64,000 nucleotides of DNA, taken from positions 982,501 through 1,046,500 of the forward strand of contig JACKFA010000002.1 of assembly GCA_020632715.1 (NCBI GenBank). Direction: 5' to 3'. Position 1 is the stretch's first letter. Each line of letters opens with the position of its first letter. The stretch comes from Deltaproteobacteria bacterium. GTDB taxonomy: Bacteria > Myxococcota_A > UBA9042 > PHBI01. The notes beneath the pieces were generated by a model. That model was given only the letters and a program-made list of their open reading frames with translations. It was not told where the DNA came from and made no database searches. Both the position numbers and the translations under genes were made by a program. Positions 52,762-61,675 of this stretch are shown piece after piece.

Positions 52762-55700
52762 TGGCTCGCCCCCGCGCGCTCGTGGAAGGCCGGCGCCCCG
52801 CCGTTCGGCGTGAGGTGGTCAGGACGGATCCTGAACTCCTTCACGGACTTGTCGGTGAGGTCGAGCTGCGCGATCGCGGCCTCGGCCTTCTCCGAGTACT
52901 CGTTGAACCAGCGCTCGCGGTGCGCCACGTCGAGCGCCTGCTGATACGCCTCGATGGCCTTGTCGCGGATGGTCTTCGCGCGCTCCGCCATGTCCTGCTG
53001 CCACTGGTCGACGACCTCCGGCAGGTGACGGATGCGCGCTGGGATCGTCGCGTTCTCGACCGAGCTCGCGAAGTCCTGGTAGGCCGCGCCGAGCTGCGTC
53101 CACGCCGCGATCTCCCACCCGGGGTGATGGTAGGCGATGACCTTCTCGTACACGGTCTTGGCGTTCGTGAGCGTCGTCAGCTTCTGCGTGATGGCCTTCG
53201 CCATCTCCTTGTCGCTCGGCGAGTCGAGCTTGATGCGGCGCGCCTCGCGCAGCTTCTCCTCGCCGAGGTTGAAGTGCGCGTGCGCGACGGCCGACACCGC
53301 GTCCATCGACAGGTCCTGCACCTGCGCCTCGTTCAGGCCGGCGAAGTAGGCGACCGTCTCCTCGAACGCCGCGTGCGCCTCCTTGTGCTTGCCGAGCTCG
53401 TCGTACGCGAAGCCGCGCCGCGCGAGCACCTCGAGGCGCACGCTCGCCGGCTCGTCGGGGTACTTCTTCAGGTGCGAGCCGGCCGCGCTCACGATCTGCG
53501 ACCACTTCTCCTGCTTCTCGAGGATCTTGATGATGTCGAGGTGCACGGCCGGCGCGTTCGGCTGGTTCCCGAAGCGCGCGAGCCACGTGTTCAGGTTCGC
53601 GATGGCCTCTTTGTAGTCGCCGAGGGTCTTCCGGTAGATCGACGCGTACCGCAGCGCCTTCTCCTCGAGCGGGTGCCCGCGGTGGTTGCGCACGAACGTC
53701 TCGTAGACCTTCACCGCCTCGTCGTAGACGGTCGTCTGGCGGAACATCTCGCCCATCGCGTAGAGCGCCTTCGGGGCGAGCTCGTTCGAGCGGTAGCGCG
53801 CGTAGAGGTCGAGCTGCGCGTCGAGCGCCTTCTTCACCTTCCGCGCCTCGAAGTAGTTGATGCCGGCGTTGTAGATGGCCGCTGGCGCCCGGTCTTCGTT
53901 CGGGAAGTCGCGCGCGTACTGCTCGAAGCACTGCGCCGCCTTCAGGTGCTCGCCCTTGTTCTGGAACTTGAAGCACTCCTGGAAGTTCAGCTCGTTCCGG
54001 ATCTTCCGGATGTCCGACTTCAGGTCCTCGGGCAGGCTCGCGATGGCGTCGTACTCGTTCGCGTACTTCACGAGGTTGTCGACGTCGTGCGCGAGGTTGT
54101 ACGCCGAGAGCACGTGCCGCCGCGCGTCGTTCACGAGGCGGTGGCTCGGGTGCTTCGCGATGAACTCGACGAAGCGGCGCGCCGACTCCTCGAACTGGTT
54201 CGCGTTGTAGTAGACCTTCGCCGCCGCGAACCGCGCCGGGCCGATGTTGTCCTGCGACTCGGGGTTCGGCCCCTTCTTGGCGATGATCTCCATCCAGCGG
54301 TCGATGGCGGACACGAAGCGCTGCTGGTCCGGCGAGAGGTCCTCGGGCTTGAGGTCGTCCTCGGCCTCGGTCTTCACGCGCTTGTTCTCGATCTGCACGA
54401 CCTTCAGGTAGCAGAGCACGGCCTGCTCGGCCGCCGCGTCCGTGTACTCGCCCTCCGGGCGCATCCGGATGACCTTCTCGAACGCCGCCGCCGCCTCGTC
54501 GAACTTCTCGGTCGCCTTCAGCAGCAAGGCGTTGTTCATCGCGATCTGGTAGGCGTTCTCGTCGCCGCCGAAGACGCGCAGGTACTCGTCGTAGAGGCGC
54601 TGCGTGTACTCGAGGGTCTTCGGGTCCTTCGTGCCGTCCCACTCCTTCTGGTAGGTCGCCGCCACCTCGAGGATGAGGCGCTTGATCTCCTCCTGCTCCT
54701 CCTTCTGGAACGCCTCGGGGGCGGCCGCGTGCATCTCGTCCCAGGTGCGCAGGAGCTCGGCGATCTCGGTGACGGTGTTCCCCTTGTCCCCGGACTTGAT
54801 CGCGTTATCCACGATCTGCCGCTGGAAGGTGACCACCATGTAGCTCTTGTCCTGCCCGGCGATGGCGCCCTTCCGCGCCTCGGCGATGAGGTCGCGCAGG
54901 AGCTTCGTCGAGCGGGCGAACTCGTTCTGCTCGGTGTAGATGAGGGCGAGCTTCCCGGCGAGCTCGAGGTAGCGCTCGGGCGCGTACTGCTTCAGGAAGT
55001 CGATGGCCTTCTCGGCGCGGCCGACCTTCGAGTACGGCAGCACCATGTCGTTCTGCGCCTCGCGCTTCAGCTGGATCGCCTGCTTCGCGCCCGCGAGGGC
55101 CCGCTCCTCGGCGAGCTTGATGACCGCGATGAACTGCGACAGCGAGAGCTGGTGGTCGCCCAGGTTGTATTGGCACCACGCCTGCTTGTACATCGCGTAG
55201 CCGCGGATGTTCGCGTCGGGGAACTTGTCGACCTGCTGGTAGAGGCGGAGCGCGTTCGCGAAGTCGTTGTTGTCGAAGTAGTACTCGCCGATGTTGACGA
55301 TGGCGTCGGGCACGAAGGGTGAGCTCGGGTGCGCCCCGATGAGCGCCGTGTACTCGTCGACCCCCTCGGCCGCGCGCCCCATCTCGGTGAGGTTGTACGC
55401 GAGGAAGTAGCGCACCTCGTCGAGCCGCTTCGACGTCGGGAAGTCGTGGATGACCTCCTTGTACGTCGCGATGGTCTGGTCCTGGTACGCCTGCTTCTTG
55501 TCGAGGTAGCTCTGCTGCTGCTTCTTGTACTTCTCGACGGCCTTCTTGTCGCCGCGCTGCTCGGCCTCGTACATGGGCTTCTCGATGGCCTCGCTGTACG
55601 CCTGCAGCCCGTACCACTCGGCGAGGTCCCACTCGAAGTCCGCGAGCGCGACCACCTGCAGCGGGTAGCCGGGGTCCTTCCGGTCCGTCAGCTCGATGAT

Positions 55701-55910
55701 CTGCTTCTGGTCCTTGATGCTCTGCTTGAGCGACACCTCGGTCGCGTCGCCGCGGATCTTGCGGTCGCGCGTCTTGGTCTGCCCGCCGAAGCCCGGCTTC
55801 TTCTGCTCCGCCGCCGGCGCCTTGCCCTTCGGCGCCGCCGCCAGCACCGCCGGCGCGGCCAGCGCCGACGCGAGGACGGCGACCACGGCCCACCCCAGAA
55901 TGCGTTTCAT
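52758..55910 (-). CDS. Large periplasmic TPR-repeat protein (Glt-like cluster)
   Basis: 1050 residues. The ATG at 55910 is chosen because GAGG lies 5 nt upstream; a GTG two codons earlier has no spacing. A signal peptide (WAVVAVLASALAAPAVLA) is followed by a basic segment and more than twenty TPR/HAT-like helical pairs spread over the whole length (e.g. EYTALIGAHPSSPFVPDAIV, IGEYYFDNNDFANALRLYQQ and EESARRFVEFIAKHPSHRLV). It ends in a Pro/Gly-rich segment. This looks like an AgnA/GltD-type periplasmic solenoid. It is a structural component of an envelope-spanning machine by inference. Confidence 0.88.
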   Translation of the reverse strand: MKRILGWAVVAVLASALAAPAVLAAAPKGKAPAAEQKKPGFGGQTKTRDRKIRGDATEVSLKQSIKDQKQIIELTDRKDPGYPLQVVALADFEWDLAEWYGLQAYSEAIEKPMYEAEQRGDKKAVEKYKKQQQSYLDKKQAYQDQTIATYKEVIHDFPTSKRLDEVRYFLAYNLTEMGRAAEGVDEYTALIGAHPSSPFVPDAIVNIGEYYFDNNDFANALRLYQQVDKFPDANIRGYAMYKQAWCQYNLGDHQLSLSQFIAVIKLAEERALAGAKQAIQLKREAQNDMVLPYSKVGRAEKAIDFLKQYAPERYLELAGKLALIYTEQNEFARSTKLLRDLIAEARKGAIAGQDKSYMVVTFQRQIVDNAIKSGDKGNTVTEIAELLRTWDEMHAAAPEAFQKEEQEEIKRLILEVAATYQKEWDGTKDPKTLEYTQRLYDEYLRVFGGDENAYQIAMNNALLLKATEKFDEAAAAFEKVIRMRPEGEYTDAAAEQAVLCYLKVVQIENKRVKTEAEDDLKPEDLSPDQQRFVSAIDRWMEIIAKKGPNPESQDNIGPARFAAAKVYYNANQFEESARRFVEFIAKHPSHRLVNDARRHVLSAYNLAHDVDNLVKYANEYDAIASLPEDLKSDIRKIRNELNFQECFKFQNKGEHLKAAQCFEQYARDFPNEDRAPAAIYNAGINYFEARKVKKALDAQLDLYARYRSNELAPKALYAMGEMFRQTTVYDEAVKVYETFVRNHRGHPLEEKALRYASIYRKTLGDYKEAIANLNTWLARFGNQPNAPAVHLDIIKILEKQEKWSQIVSAAGSHLKKYPDEPASVRLEVLARRGFAYDELGKHKEAHAAFEETVAYFAGLNEAQVQDLSMDAVSAVAHAHFNLGEEKLREARRIKLDSPSDKEMAKAITQKLTTLTNAKTVYEKVIAYHHPGWEIAAWTQLGAAYQDFASSVENATIPARIRHLPEVVDQWQQDMAERAKTIRDKAIEAYQQALDVAHRERWFNEYSEKAEAAIAQLDLTDKSVKEFRIRPDHLTPNGGAPAFHERAGASQ

Positions 55911-55973
55911 CGTCACCTCATCCAGTCCGATGCGCGAGATCCGGTCCGAGAACGAACACGCGGCGGCGCTCGC

Positions 55974-57662
55974 TCACTCCCCCGAGCCGCCGGTCTCGCC
56001 TTCGGGCTCACCCTCGATCTTGCACAACGAGTCCACGTCGTAGAGGTACGAGCCCAGCTCGTCCTTCCAGTACTCGCCCGTGAACGGCCACTCGATGTGC
56101 TCGTCGTCCGCCTCGATGATCCGCTTCGCGGCGGCCGCCGCGGCCTGCTCGGCGAGGACGCTGTCGGCGCTGTCACCGCGCCGCGCCTTCAGGGTCTCCT
56201 GCTTGATCTTCAGGGCGCCCGCGAGGTGCCGCCGGAGATCGGAGAGCACGCGGACGAGCCGCGTCTGCGCGAGAGAGCCCGCCTCACCCACGACGAGCGT
56301 GCGGTAGCCGACGAGCTCGCCCTTGAGCTGCGCGAGGAGCCCGTCGGTCGCGCCCTGAGGGCCGGCGAGCTTGTCGATGCGCTTCACCTCCTCGTTGAGC
56401 TTCGAGACCGTGTCGAACTTGCGCCGGAGCTTCTTGTCCGCGAGCGCGGCGTTGAAGATCCGCTTGAAGCGGAGCGAGTACTCGCTGTCCTCCCGCGTCG
56501 CGAGCGTCGCGAGCCACTGGTAGAAGGCGTTGGGGTCGGCGAACTGGTTGATCTCGCCGCGGAGCTTGTCCATGAGCGGGAAGTAGTCCTGAACGAACTG
56601 GCGCACGATGAGGTCGGCCTCGTCGTAGCGGCAGTTGTAGAACAGGATCAGCGCCTGCAGGACGCGCGACTCGGGGAAGTACTGGTCGGCGAAGTAGGGC
56701 GAGTTGAGGCTGTGCAGGTTCCCGAGCGCGCGCGGGTAGTTCTTGAGCTGGTAGTGCACCCAGCTCACCTCGTAGACCGCGTCGAGCCAGAACTCGCTGT
56801 CCTCCGGCACCTCGTCGTAGTAGCGCACCGCGACGTCGTACTGCCGCGTCGAGTAGAAGAGGCGCCCGAGGGCGAGGATCGCCTGCCCGGCGACGCGATC
56901 GATGGTGTCTCCGTGCTGCCCGTCGCGCTGCACGCGGAGCACGGTCTTGAACGCCTCGGCCGCGAGCTGGAGCTTCTCGCCGTCGACCTCGCGCGCGTCG
57001 GCGCCGAGGTTCGACTGCTGCACGTCGATGACGCCCTCGAGGTAGCGGGCGCGCACGAAGAAGTCGGGCGACTTGGCGCTGACCTCCTGGAAGCGCGTGA
57101 GGGCGTCGCTGAGCGAGCTCTCGTTGAAGAAGTACTGCCCGACGAGGAAGTGCAGCTCGTCGGCCTGCTCCGGCGGGTAGAACTCCGGCGGGTACTCCGA
57201 GATCTTCAGGAGCACGCTCGGATCCGAGCCCGTCGCGCGCGCGATGCGCAGCAGATACTCGAGCGTCTTCCGGTACTTCGGGTGCGTCTGCCCGGCGTCG
57301 ACGATGAGCTCGAAGCGCGACAGCGCCGACTGGTAGAGCTTGAGCTCGTAGAGCGCGGCGCCGAGCTGGAACTGCGCCTCCTGCACGGTCTCCGTGGAGG
57401 TGTCCCCCTGGCGCGTGATCTCCTCGAACTTGAGCGCGGCCTTCAGGTAGTCGCCGTCGTCCGCGGCGGCGAGGCCCTCGCGCATCCACTTCGTGAGCAC
57501 CGCGTCGCCCACGACGACCTCGGGCTCGAGCGTCACCGGCTCGTCGTCGTCGGCGCGCGCGGCCGGCGCCGTGGCGGCGAGCAGCGCCGCGCCGACCCCG
57601 AGGGCGAGCGCCCACTGCAGCCGGTTCCCCCTCGGGCTCGTCTCCGTCGTGCGGATCGTCAT
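55974..57662 (-). CDS. Exported TPR-repeat protein, first gene of the Glt-like cluster
   Basis: 562 residues. A signal peptide (LALGVGAALLAATAPAARA) precedes an acidic start (DDDEPVTLEPE). TPR helices fill residues about 60-380 (e.g. FQLGAALYELKLYQSALSRF and AILALGRLFYSTRQYDVAVR). A helical, possibly coiled-coil region covers 380-510. The end (YLYDVDSLCKIEGEPEG) has a single Cys. It is preceded by a good promoter (TTGCTC-17-TATAAG). The downstream TPR gene is 63 nt away, so I place 57662 to 51299 in one transcript. Confidence 0.85.
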   Translation of the reverse strand: MTIRTTETSPRGNRLQWALALGVGAALLAATAPAARADDDEPVTLEPEVVVGDAVLTKWMREGLAAADDGDYLKAALKFEEITRQGDTSTETVQEAQFQLGAALYELKLYQSALSRFELIVDAGQTHPKYRKTLEYLLRIARATGSDPSVLLKISEYPPEFYPPEQADELHFLVGQYFFNESSLSDALTRFQEVSAKSPDFFVRARYLEGVIDVQQSNLGADAREVDGEKLQLAAEAFKTVLRVQRDGQHGDTIDRVAGQAILALGRLFYSTRQYDVAVRYYDEVPEDSEFWLDAVYEVSWVHYQLKNYPRALGNLHSLNSPYFADQYFPESRVLQALILFYNCRYDEADLIVRQFVQDYFPLMDKLRGEINQFADPNAFYQWLATLATREDSEYSLRFKRIFNAALADKKLRRKFDTVSKLNEEVKRIDKLAGPQGATDGLLAQLKGELVGYRTLVVGEAGSLAQTRLVRVLSDLRRHLAGALKIKQETLKARRGDSADSVLAEQAAAAAAKRIIEADDEHIEWPFTGEYWKDELGSYLYDVDSLCKIEGEPEGETGGSGE

Positions 57663-57712
57663 CTCGTGCTCGCAGCTTGGAAGGGCCAGGCGAGCCAGAC
57701 GCTCGCGCCCAT

Positions 57713-57741
57713 CTTATAGCGTCGCCCCCGTCCGGGAGCAA
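57713..57741 (-). promoter_or_regulatory. Sigma70-type promoter of the TPR/AgmX cluster
   Basis: Minus strand: -35 TTGCTC (57741-57736), 17-nt spacer, -10 TATAAG (57718-57713, 5 of 6). The leader is about 45-50 nt to the ATG at 57662. Confidence 0.6.
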
Positions 57742-57883
57742 GCCGTCACCCCGCGGGCGAGGCGCCTCGCGGCCGCCTCGCGTGGGCGTCTCGCGGCGAG
57801 CGGGCCGCCGTGGACCCCGCCGCCCGGAGCTCCCCTGCCGCGCGGCCGCGGGTCGCTCCGTGGGCCCGACGACCCGTCTCGCA

Positions 57884-57912
57884 TTGACACGACCCGGCCG
57901 ACGCTGAATCAT
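57884..57912 (+). promoter_or_regulatory. Promoter giving a leaderless lipoprotein transcript
   Basis: Perfect -35 TTGACA (57884-57889), 17-nt spacer, -10 AATCAT (57907-57912, 4 of 6). The ATG at 57921 is 8 nt past the -10, so there is no room for a ribosome site. This is the best-supported leaderless candidate in the window. Confidence 0.6.
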
Positions 57913-57920
57913 CGCCCGCG

Positions 57921-58253
57921 ATGAGGACCGCCGTCTTTCTCCTATCCTGTCTCGCGATCTCGCTGCTCACGGCGTGCCCGGAGGACGAGTTCTTCCAGTC
58001 GTGCCCGATGTCCGAGTCGATCCTCGACACGTGCCGCGCCGAGTCGCAGTCGACCACGCTCACGTGCGTCGTGGCCGATCACCCGCAGTGCGAGGAGAAG
58101 ATCTGCGCGAAGTGGGAGGACAGCGAGCCGTTCTGCTCGCGCGAGTGCGAGGCCGACGCCGACTGCCCGGCCGACTCGACCTGCCAGACCTACCTCGACT
58201 TCAGCTTCTGCGTGCCGGCGTCCGCCACGACGCAGGCCACGGTCGCTCAGTAG
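57921..58253 (+). CDS. Small Cys-rich lipoprotein
   Basis: 110 residues. The signal peptide (FLLSCLAISLLTAC) has a lipobox LTAC. The mature part has about ten Cys residues in short spacing (QSCPMSESILDTCRAES, HPQCEEKICAKW, CSRECEADADCPADSTCQT), typical of a compact disulfide-rich domain like those in myxobacterial surface lipoproteins. No family name is recognised. There is no ribosome site; the start follows directly on a TTGACA promoter. Confidence 0.82.
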   Translation: MRTAVFLLSCLAISLLTACPEDEFFQSCPMSESILDTCRAESQSTTLTCVVADHPQCEEKICAKWEDSEPFCSRECEADADCPADSTCQTYLDFSFCVPASATTQATVAQ

Positions 58254-58271
58254 CGCCGGGAGCGCGCGGCT

Positions 58272-58652
58272 TCAACTGCCGACCTGGAACGCGTCGCGGT
58301 ACCACGTGATCTCCCAGCGGAGGAGCCCGCGGTGGACCACGCCGACCACGTCGAAGCGCACGCCGCGCGGCGTGAACGGCGCGCGCGCGAGGTAGAGCTG
58401 CGCGAGGCGCGCGAGGCGCCGCTGCTTCTCGGGGCCGACGGTCTGCGCCGGGCCGCCCGCGAAGACCTTCCGCGCCGTGCGGACCTCGACGATGACGAGG
58501 ACGTCACCGTCGCGCATGACGAGGTCGAGCTCGCCGCCGCTCGGGTGGCGCCAGTTCGCCGCGAGCGTCCGGAGCCCGCGCCGCCACAGGAAGCGCCGCG
58601 CCTTGATCTCGCCGCGCCGGCCGAGCCGCGCGCGGTCGGCCTGGCCGCTCAA
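58272..58652 (-). CDS. UPF0102 (YraN) family endonuclease-like protein
   Basis: 126 residues. TTG is the start because it overlaps the rnhB stop (TTGA) and puts the conserved 'LGRRGEIKARRFLWRRGLR' at the N terminus. The restriction-endonuclease-like core is clear: SGGELDLVMRDGDVLVIVEV, i.e. an E-x-D ... E-V-R pattern. The family is small, often next to rnhB/rplS, and of uncertain role, possibly DNA recombination or repair. It is the last gene of the rpsP operon and convergent with the Cys-rich lipoprotein gene. Confidence 0.9.
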   Translation of the reverse strand: MSGQADRARLGRRGEIKARRFLWRRGLRTLAANWRHPSGGELDLVMRDGDVLVIVEVRTARKVFAGGPAQTVGPEKQRRLARLAQLYLARAPFTPRGVRFDVVGVVHRGLLRWEITWYRDAFQVGS

Positions 58653-59362
58653 AGGAGCGGCGTCGTGACGGGGACGGCGGCCACCTCGGGCCCGGTGAGC
58701 CGGAAGCTGCGCCGGTGGATCGGGCACGGGCCGTGCTCGGCGAGAGCGCTCAGGTGCTGCTTCGTCGGGTAGCCCTTGTGCTTCGCGAAGCCGTAGACCG
58801 GGAACTCGGCGTCGTACTCGCGCATCGCGCGATCGCGGGAGACCTTCGCGAGGATCGACGCGGCCGCGACGTTCAGCGAGCGGCCGTCGCCCTTGACGAG
58901 CACGTGCTGGACGACGTCCTCGGGGAGCGGCGCGCGCATCTTGCCGTCGACGAGCGCGTGCGCCGTGCGCAGCGACGGCACCTTGTCGACGACCATCTGC
59001 CACGCCACCGACATCGCGTGGAGCGACGCGCGGAGGATGTTGATCTCGTCGATGAGATCGGGCTCCGCGAAGCACACGCCGAACGCGACGGCGTGCTCGA
59101 CGATGAGGGCGAAGAGCTCCTCGCGGCGCGCCTCGGTGAGCTGCTTCGAGTCGTCGAGCCCGGGGAAGGGGCACGGATCGGGCAGCACGCAGGCGGCGGC
59201 GACGACAGGCCCGGCGAGGGGCCCGCGGCCGGCCTCGTCGAGCCCGATGAGCGGCCCCATGCCGCGCTCACGCGCCCAGATCTCCACCTCGCCGCAGGCG
59301 ATGACGCCGGGCGAGAAGAGCGGGATCTGCACGAGGAGCGCGGTCCTTGGGACGGCTTCCAT
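58649..59362 (-). CDS. rnhB: Ribonuclease HII
   Basis: 237 residues. The catalytic signature GLDEAGRGPLAGPVVAAA (Asp-Glu) is followed by LDDSKQLTEARREELFALI, then VDGKMRAPLP (a position where an Asp contributes to catalysis), and AAASILAKVSRDRAMREYD. C-terminal HKGYPTKQHLSALAEHGPCP is typical. It removes RNA from RNA:DNA hybrids. The N terminus is about 30 residues longer than usual; an internal ATG (MGPLIGLDEAG) would be the minimal form. Confidence 0.96.
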   Translation of the reverse strand: MEAVPRTALLVQIPLFSPGVIACGEVEIWARERGMGPLIGLDEAGRGPLAGPVVAAACVLPDPCPFPGLDDSKQLTEARREELFALIVEHAVAFGVCFAEPDLIDEINILRASLHAMSVAWQMVVDKVPSLRTAHALVDGKMRAPLPEDVVQHVLVKGDGRSLNVAAASILAKVSRDRAMREYDAEFPVYGFAKHKGYPTKQHLSALAEHGPCPIHRRSFRLTGPEVAAVPVTTPLL

Positions 59363-59381
59363 CGCGGTGCGCGCGGAGGCT

Positions 59382-59750
59382 CTACTTCTTGACGTCGCGC
59401 ATCGACCGGATGCGGGCCTTCTTGCCCGTCAGGTCGCGCAGGAAGTACAGCTTCGCGCGGCGGACGCGGCCCTGATCCTTCACCTCGATCTTCTCGATAC
59501 GGGGCGAGTGGAGCAGGAAGACGCGCTCGACGCCGATCTGGTAGCTGACCTTGCGGACCGTGAAGGTCGAGTGCAGGCCGTCGTTGTGGCGCCCGATGCA
59601 GACACCCTCGAAGACCTGGATGCGCTCCTTCTCGCCTTCACGGATGCGCACGTGCACGGCCAGGGTGTCGCCGGCCTTGAACGTGGGGACGTCCTGGCGG
59701 AGCTGGAGGCGCTCGATCTTCTCGATGGCGATACGGCCGTTCATCATCAT
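59382..59750 (-). CDS. rplS: Ribosomal protein bL19
   Basis: 122 residues if the first of three consecutive ATGs (59750, 59747, 59744) is used; GGAG sits 2, 5 and 8 nt away respectively, so the second or third may be the true start. Typical segments are QDVPTFKAGDTLAVHVRI, ERIQVFEGVCIGRH, FTVRKVSYQIGVERVFLLHS, and the basic end RRAKLYFLRDLTGKKARI. It binds at the 30S/50S interface. It lies in the conserved order trmD, SPOUT gene, rplS, rnhB. Confidence 0.96.
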   Translation of the reverse strand: MMMNGRIAIEKIERLQLRQDVPTFKAGDTLAVHVRIREGEKERIQVFEGVCIGRHNDGLHSTFTVRKVSYQIGVERVFLLHSPRIEKIEVKDQGRVRRAKLYFLRDLTGKKARIRSMRDVKK

Positions 59751-59764
59751 GTCTCCGAGAGTTC

Positions 59765-60349
59765 TCAACGCCGCTGACCCAACAAACGGTCGAGCACGAT
59801 GGCCGCGGCGGCGCGTACTGATAGATGATTGTAGCCCGTCCGTCCAGCACTCGCTGCGATCGGCGGGAGGATCATGTCGCAAGCGGCCAGGGTGGCGGCC
59901 GTCATGCCCCACCCGGTGCCGAAGAGGAGGAGCGCGGGCGCAGCGCCCGGGGTCGCGAGCTCCGCCGCGAGGTCGTCGTAGCCGACGGTCGCGCGCTCGA
60001 GGCGCGCGGTGGTGCCGACGAGCCGCGGGCGGGCCCCGGCCTCGTCGGTCACGGCGGTGACGACGTCGTCGAGGGTCGCGGCCACGCGCGCGAGCGACAG
60101 GGCCTCCGCGCGCTGCGGGTGGAGCCCCGGTCCGTCGCCGTCGCGCCAGTGGGCCGTGATCCGCGAGACCATCGCGCGCTGCTCGGCGATCGGCGTCACG
60201 ATCCAATAGCCCGCGCAGCCGTAGGTCCTCGAAGATCTTGCGAGATCGTGGATATCGAGGTTCGTGACGCCGGTCGTCACGATCTCACCGACGCGGTTCA
60301 GGATCGGGTGGTGGAGGAGCGCCACGTGGACCTGGGGCAGGGCGCTCAC
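59765..60349 (-). CDS. SPOUT-like RNA methyltransferase (trmD-rplS linking gene)
   Basis: 194 residues. The GTG start overlaps the trmD stop (GTGA), and GAGGAG lies 8 nt upstream. The sequence begins LPQVHVALLHHPILNRVG with TTGVTNLDIHDLARSSRTYG, and the C-terminal half has ALLLFGTGWGM and 'PIAASAGRTGYNHLSVRAAA'. This gene order (trmD - this gene - rplS) and the 'NLDIHDLARSSRTYG' block are characteristic of a family of SAM-dependent methyltransferases with the knotted fold. The target RNA is unknown. Confidence 0.88.
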   Translation of the reverse strand: MSALPQVHVALLHHPILNRVGEIVTTGVTNLDIHDLARSSRTYGCAGYWIVTPIAEQRAMVSRITAHWRDGDGPGLHPQRAEALSLARVAATLDDVVTAVTDEAGARPRLVGTTARLERATVGYDDLAAELATPGAAPALLLFGTGWGMTAATLAACDMILPPIAASAGRTGYNHLSVRAAAAIVLDRLLGQRR

Positions 60350-61098
60350 GACGGCGTCTCCTCGCTCGCCGCCGCGTCGCCCGCGTGGCGGGCGAGCAGA
60401 TCCGGGCGCCGCGCGGCCGTCCGATCGAGGCGCTGCTGCGCGCGCCAGCGCGCGATCTCGGCGTGGTTGCCCGAGAGCAGCACGTCCGGCACGGCGTGGC
60501 CGCGCCACTCCCGCGGGCGCGTGTATTGCGGGTGCTCGAGGAGGGCCGTCCCCGTGAAGGACTCGTCGAACGCGCCCTCGGCGTTGCCGAGCACGCCGTG
60601 GAGCAGGCGCGAGACGGCGTCGATCACGACGAGCGCGCCGAGCTCGCCGCCCGTCAGCACGTAGTCGCCGATCGAGAGCTCCTCGTCGACGACCTCCGCC
60701 GCGATCCGCTCGTCGACCCCCTCGTAGCGGCCGCACACGAGGCAGAGGCTCCCGAGCGCCGCGTACTCGGCCGCGACCCGCTGATCGAAGAGGCGCCCCG
60801 ACGGCGAGAGCAGCACGACCCGCGCCGGCCCGCGTCGCGCCCGCACCTGCTCGATCGCCTGCGCGAGCGGCTCGGGCTTCATCACCATGCCGGCGCCGCC
60901 GCCGAAGGGGGCGTCGTCGACGGTGCGGTGCACGTCGGTCGTGAAGTCCCGCGGATCGGTGTAGGCGACCTCGATGATCCCGCGCTCGCCCGCGCGCCCG
61001 AGGATGCTCCCGCCGAGGTAGCCGCTCATCAGGGGCTCGAAGAGGGTCACCACGTCGAAGCGGTAGGCGGCGGCGGCCTCGTCGCCTCCGGCGGTCAC
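60346..61098 (-). CDS. trmD: tRNA (guanine-N1)-methyltransferase TrmD
   Basis: 250 residues from a GTG that overlaps the rimM stop (GTGA). Motifs are FDVVTLFEPLMSGYLGGSIL, PFGGGAGMVMKPEPL (substrate loop), VCGRYEGVDERI and ELSIGDYVLTGGELGALV (knotted SAM site), and HAVPDVLLSGNHAEI. It methylates G37 of tRNAs reading CNN codons, preventing frameshifts. The C-terminal tail is Ala/Glu-rich. Confidence 0.97.
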   Translation of the reverse strand: MTAGGDEAAAAYRFDVVTLFEPLMSGYLGGSILGRAGERGIIEVAYTDPRDFTTDVHRTVDDAPFGGGAGMVMKPEPLAQAIEQVRARRGPARVVLLSPSGRLFDQRVAAEYAALGSLCLVCGRYEGVDERIAAEVVDEELSIGDYVLTGGELGALVVIDAVSRLLHGVLGNAEGAFDESFTGTALLEHPQYTRPREWRGHAVPDVLLSGNHAEIARWRAQQRLDRTAARRPDLLARHAGDAAASEETPS

Positions 61099-61646
61099 GG
61101 GACGAGCCCCTCGGGCGGGTCGATGACGACGCGTCGCCCGGCGCGATCGAACGCGGTCACGATCTCCTTCACGATCGGCACGAAGAAGCTCGCGCCGCCG
61201 CGCTTCGGGCGCACCTCGAGGAGCTCGGTGTAGGTCTCGACCACGGCCACGACCGCGCCGAGCACCTTCCCCGCGGTGTCGACGACGTCCCAGCCGCGCA
61301 CCTCGTGGAAGAGCACCTCGTCCGGATCGTCCGGGGGCGCGACCGCCTCGAGCGGCACGGCGAGGTAGCTCCCGCCGAGGGCCTCGGCGGCGTCGCGCCC
61401 GTCGACCCCCGCGAACGTGCACACGAGGCGGCCCTTCGAGCCCTCGCGGACGGTGGCGAGCCGGAGCCGCCGGTCGTCCGGCGCCTCGACCGCGTCGGGC
61501 TGACCGCCCTTGACGAGGTCACCCGACACGAGGACGAGCTCGGACCCGGGCGCCCACAGCGGTGACGCCGCGTTGAACGGCGTCACGTGCAAGGCGCCCC
61601 GGAGGCCCTGGGCCTTCCCGATGCTCGCGATGAGGAGAAGCTGCAC
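61095..61646 (-). CDS. rimM: 16S rRNA maturation factor RimM
   Basis: 183 residues from a GTG. IGKAQGLRGALHVTPFN is the N-terminal signature; GVDGRDAAEALGGSYLAVP and VLFHEVRGWDVVD mark the middle; the PRC barrel follows (VVETYTELLEVRPKRGG, VPIVKEIVTAFD). It assists 30S head maturation with uS19. Gene overlap with trmD downstream and a 29-nt gap to khpA upstream support the operon. Confidence 0.95.
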   Translation of the reverse strand: MQLLLIASIGKAQGLRGALHVTPFNAASPLWAPGSELVLVSGDLVKGGQPDAVEAPDDRRLRLATVREGSKGRLVCTFAGVDGRDAAEALGGSYLAVPLEAVAPPDDPDEVLFHEVRGWDVVDTAGKVLGAVVAVVETYTELLEVRPKRGGASFFVPIVKEIVTAFDRAGRRVVIDPPEGLVP

Positions 61647-61675
61647 GGCGCGGACTCCGCCGCGGCGCGCGGCCG

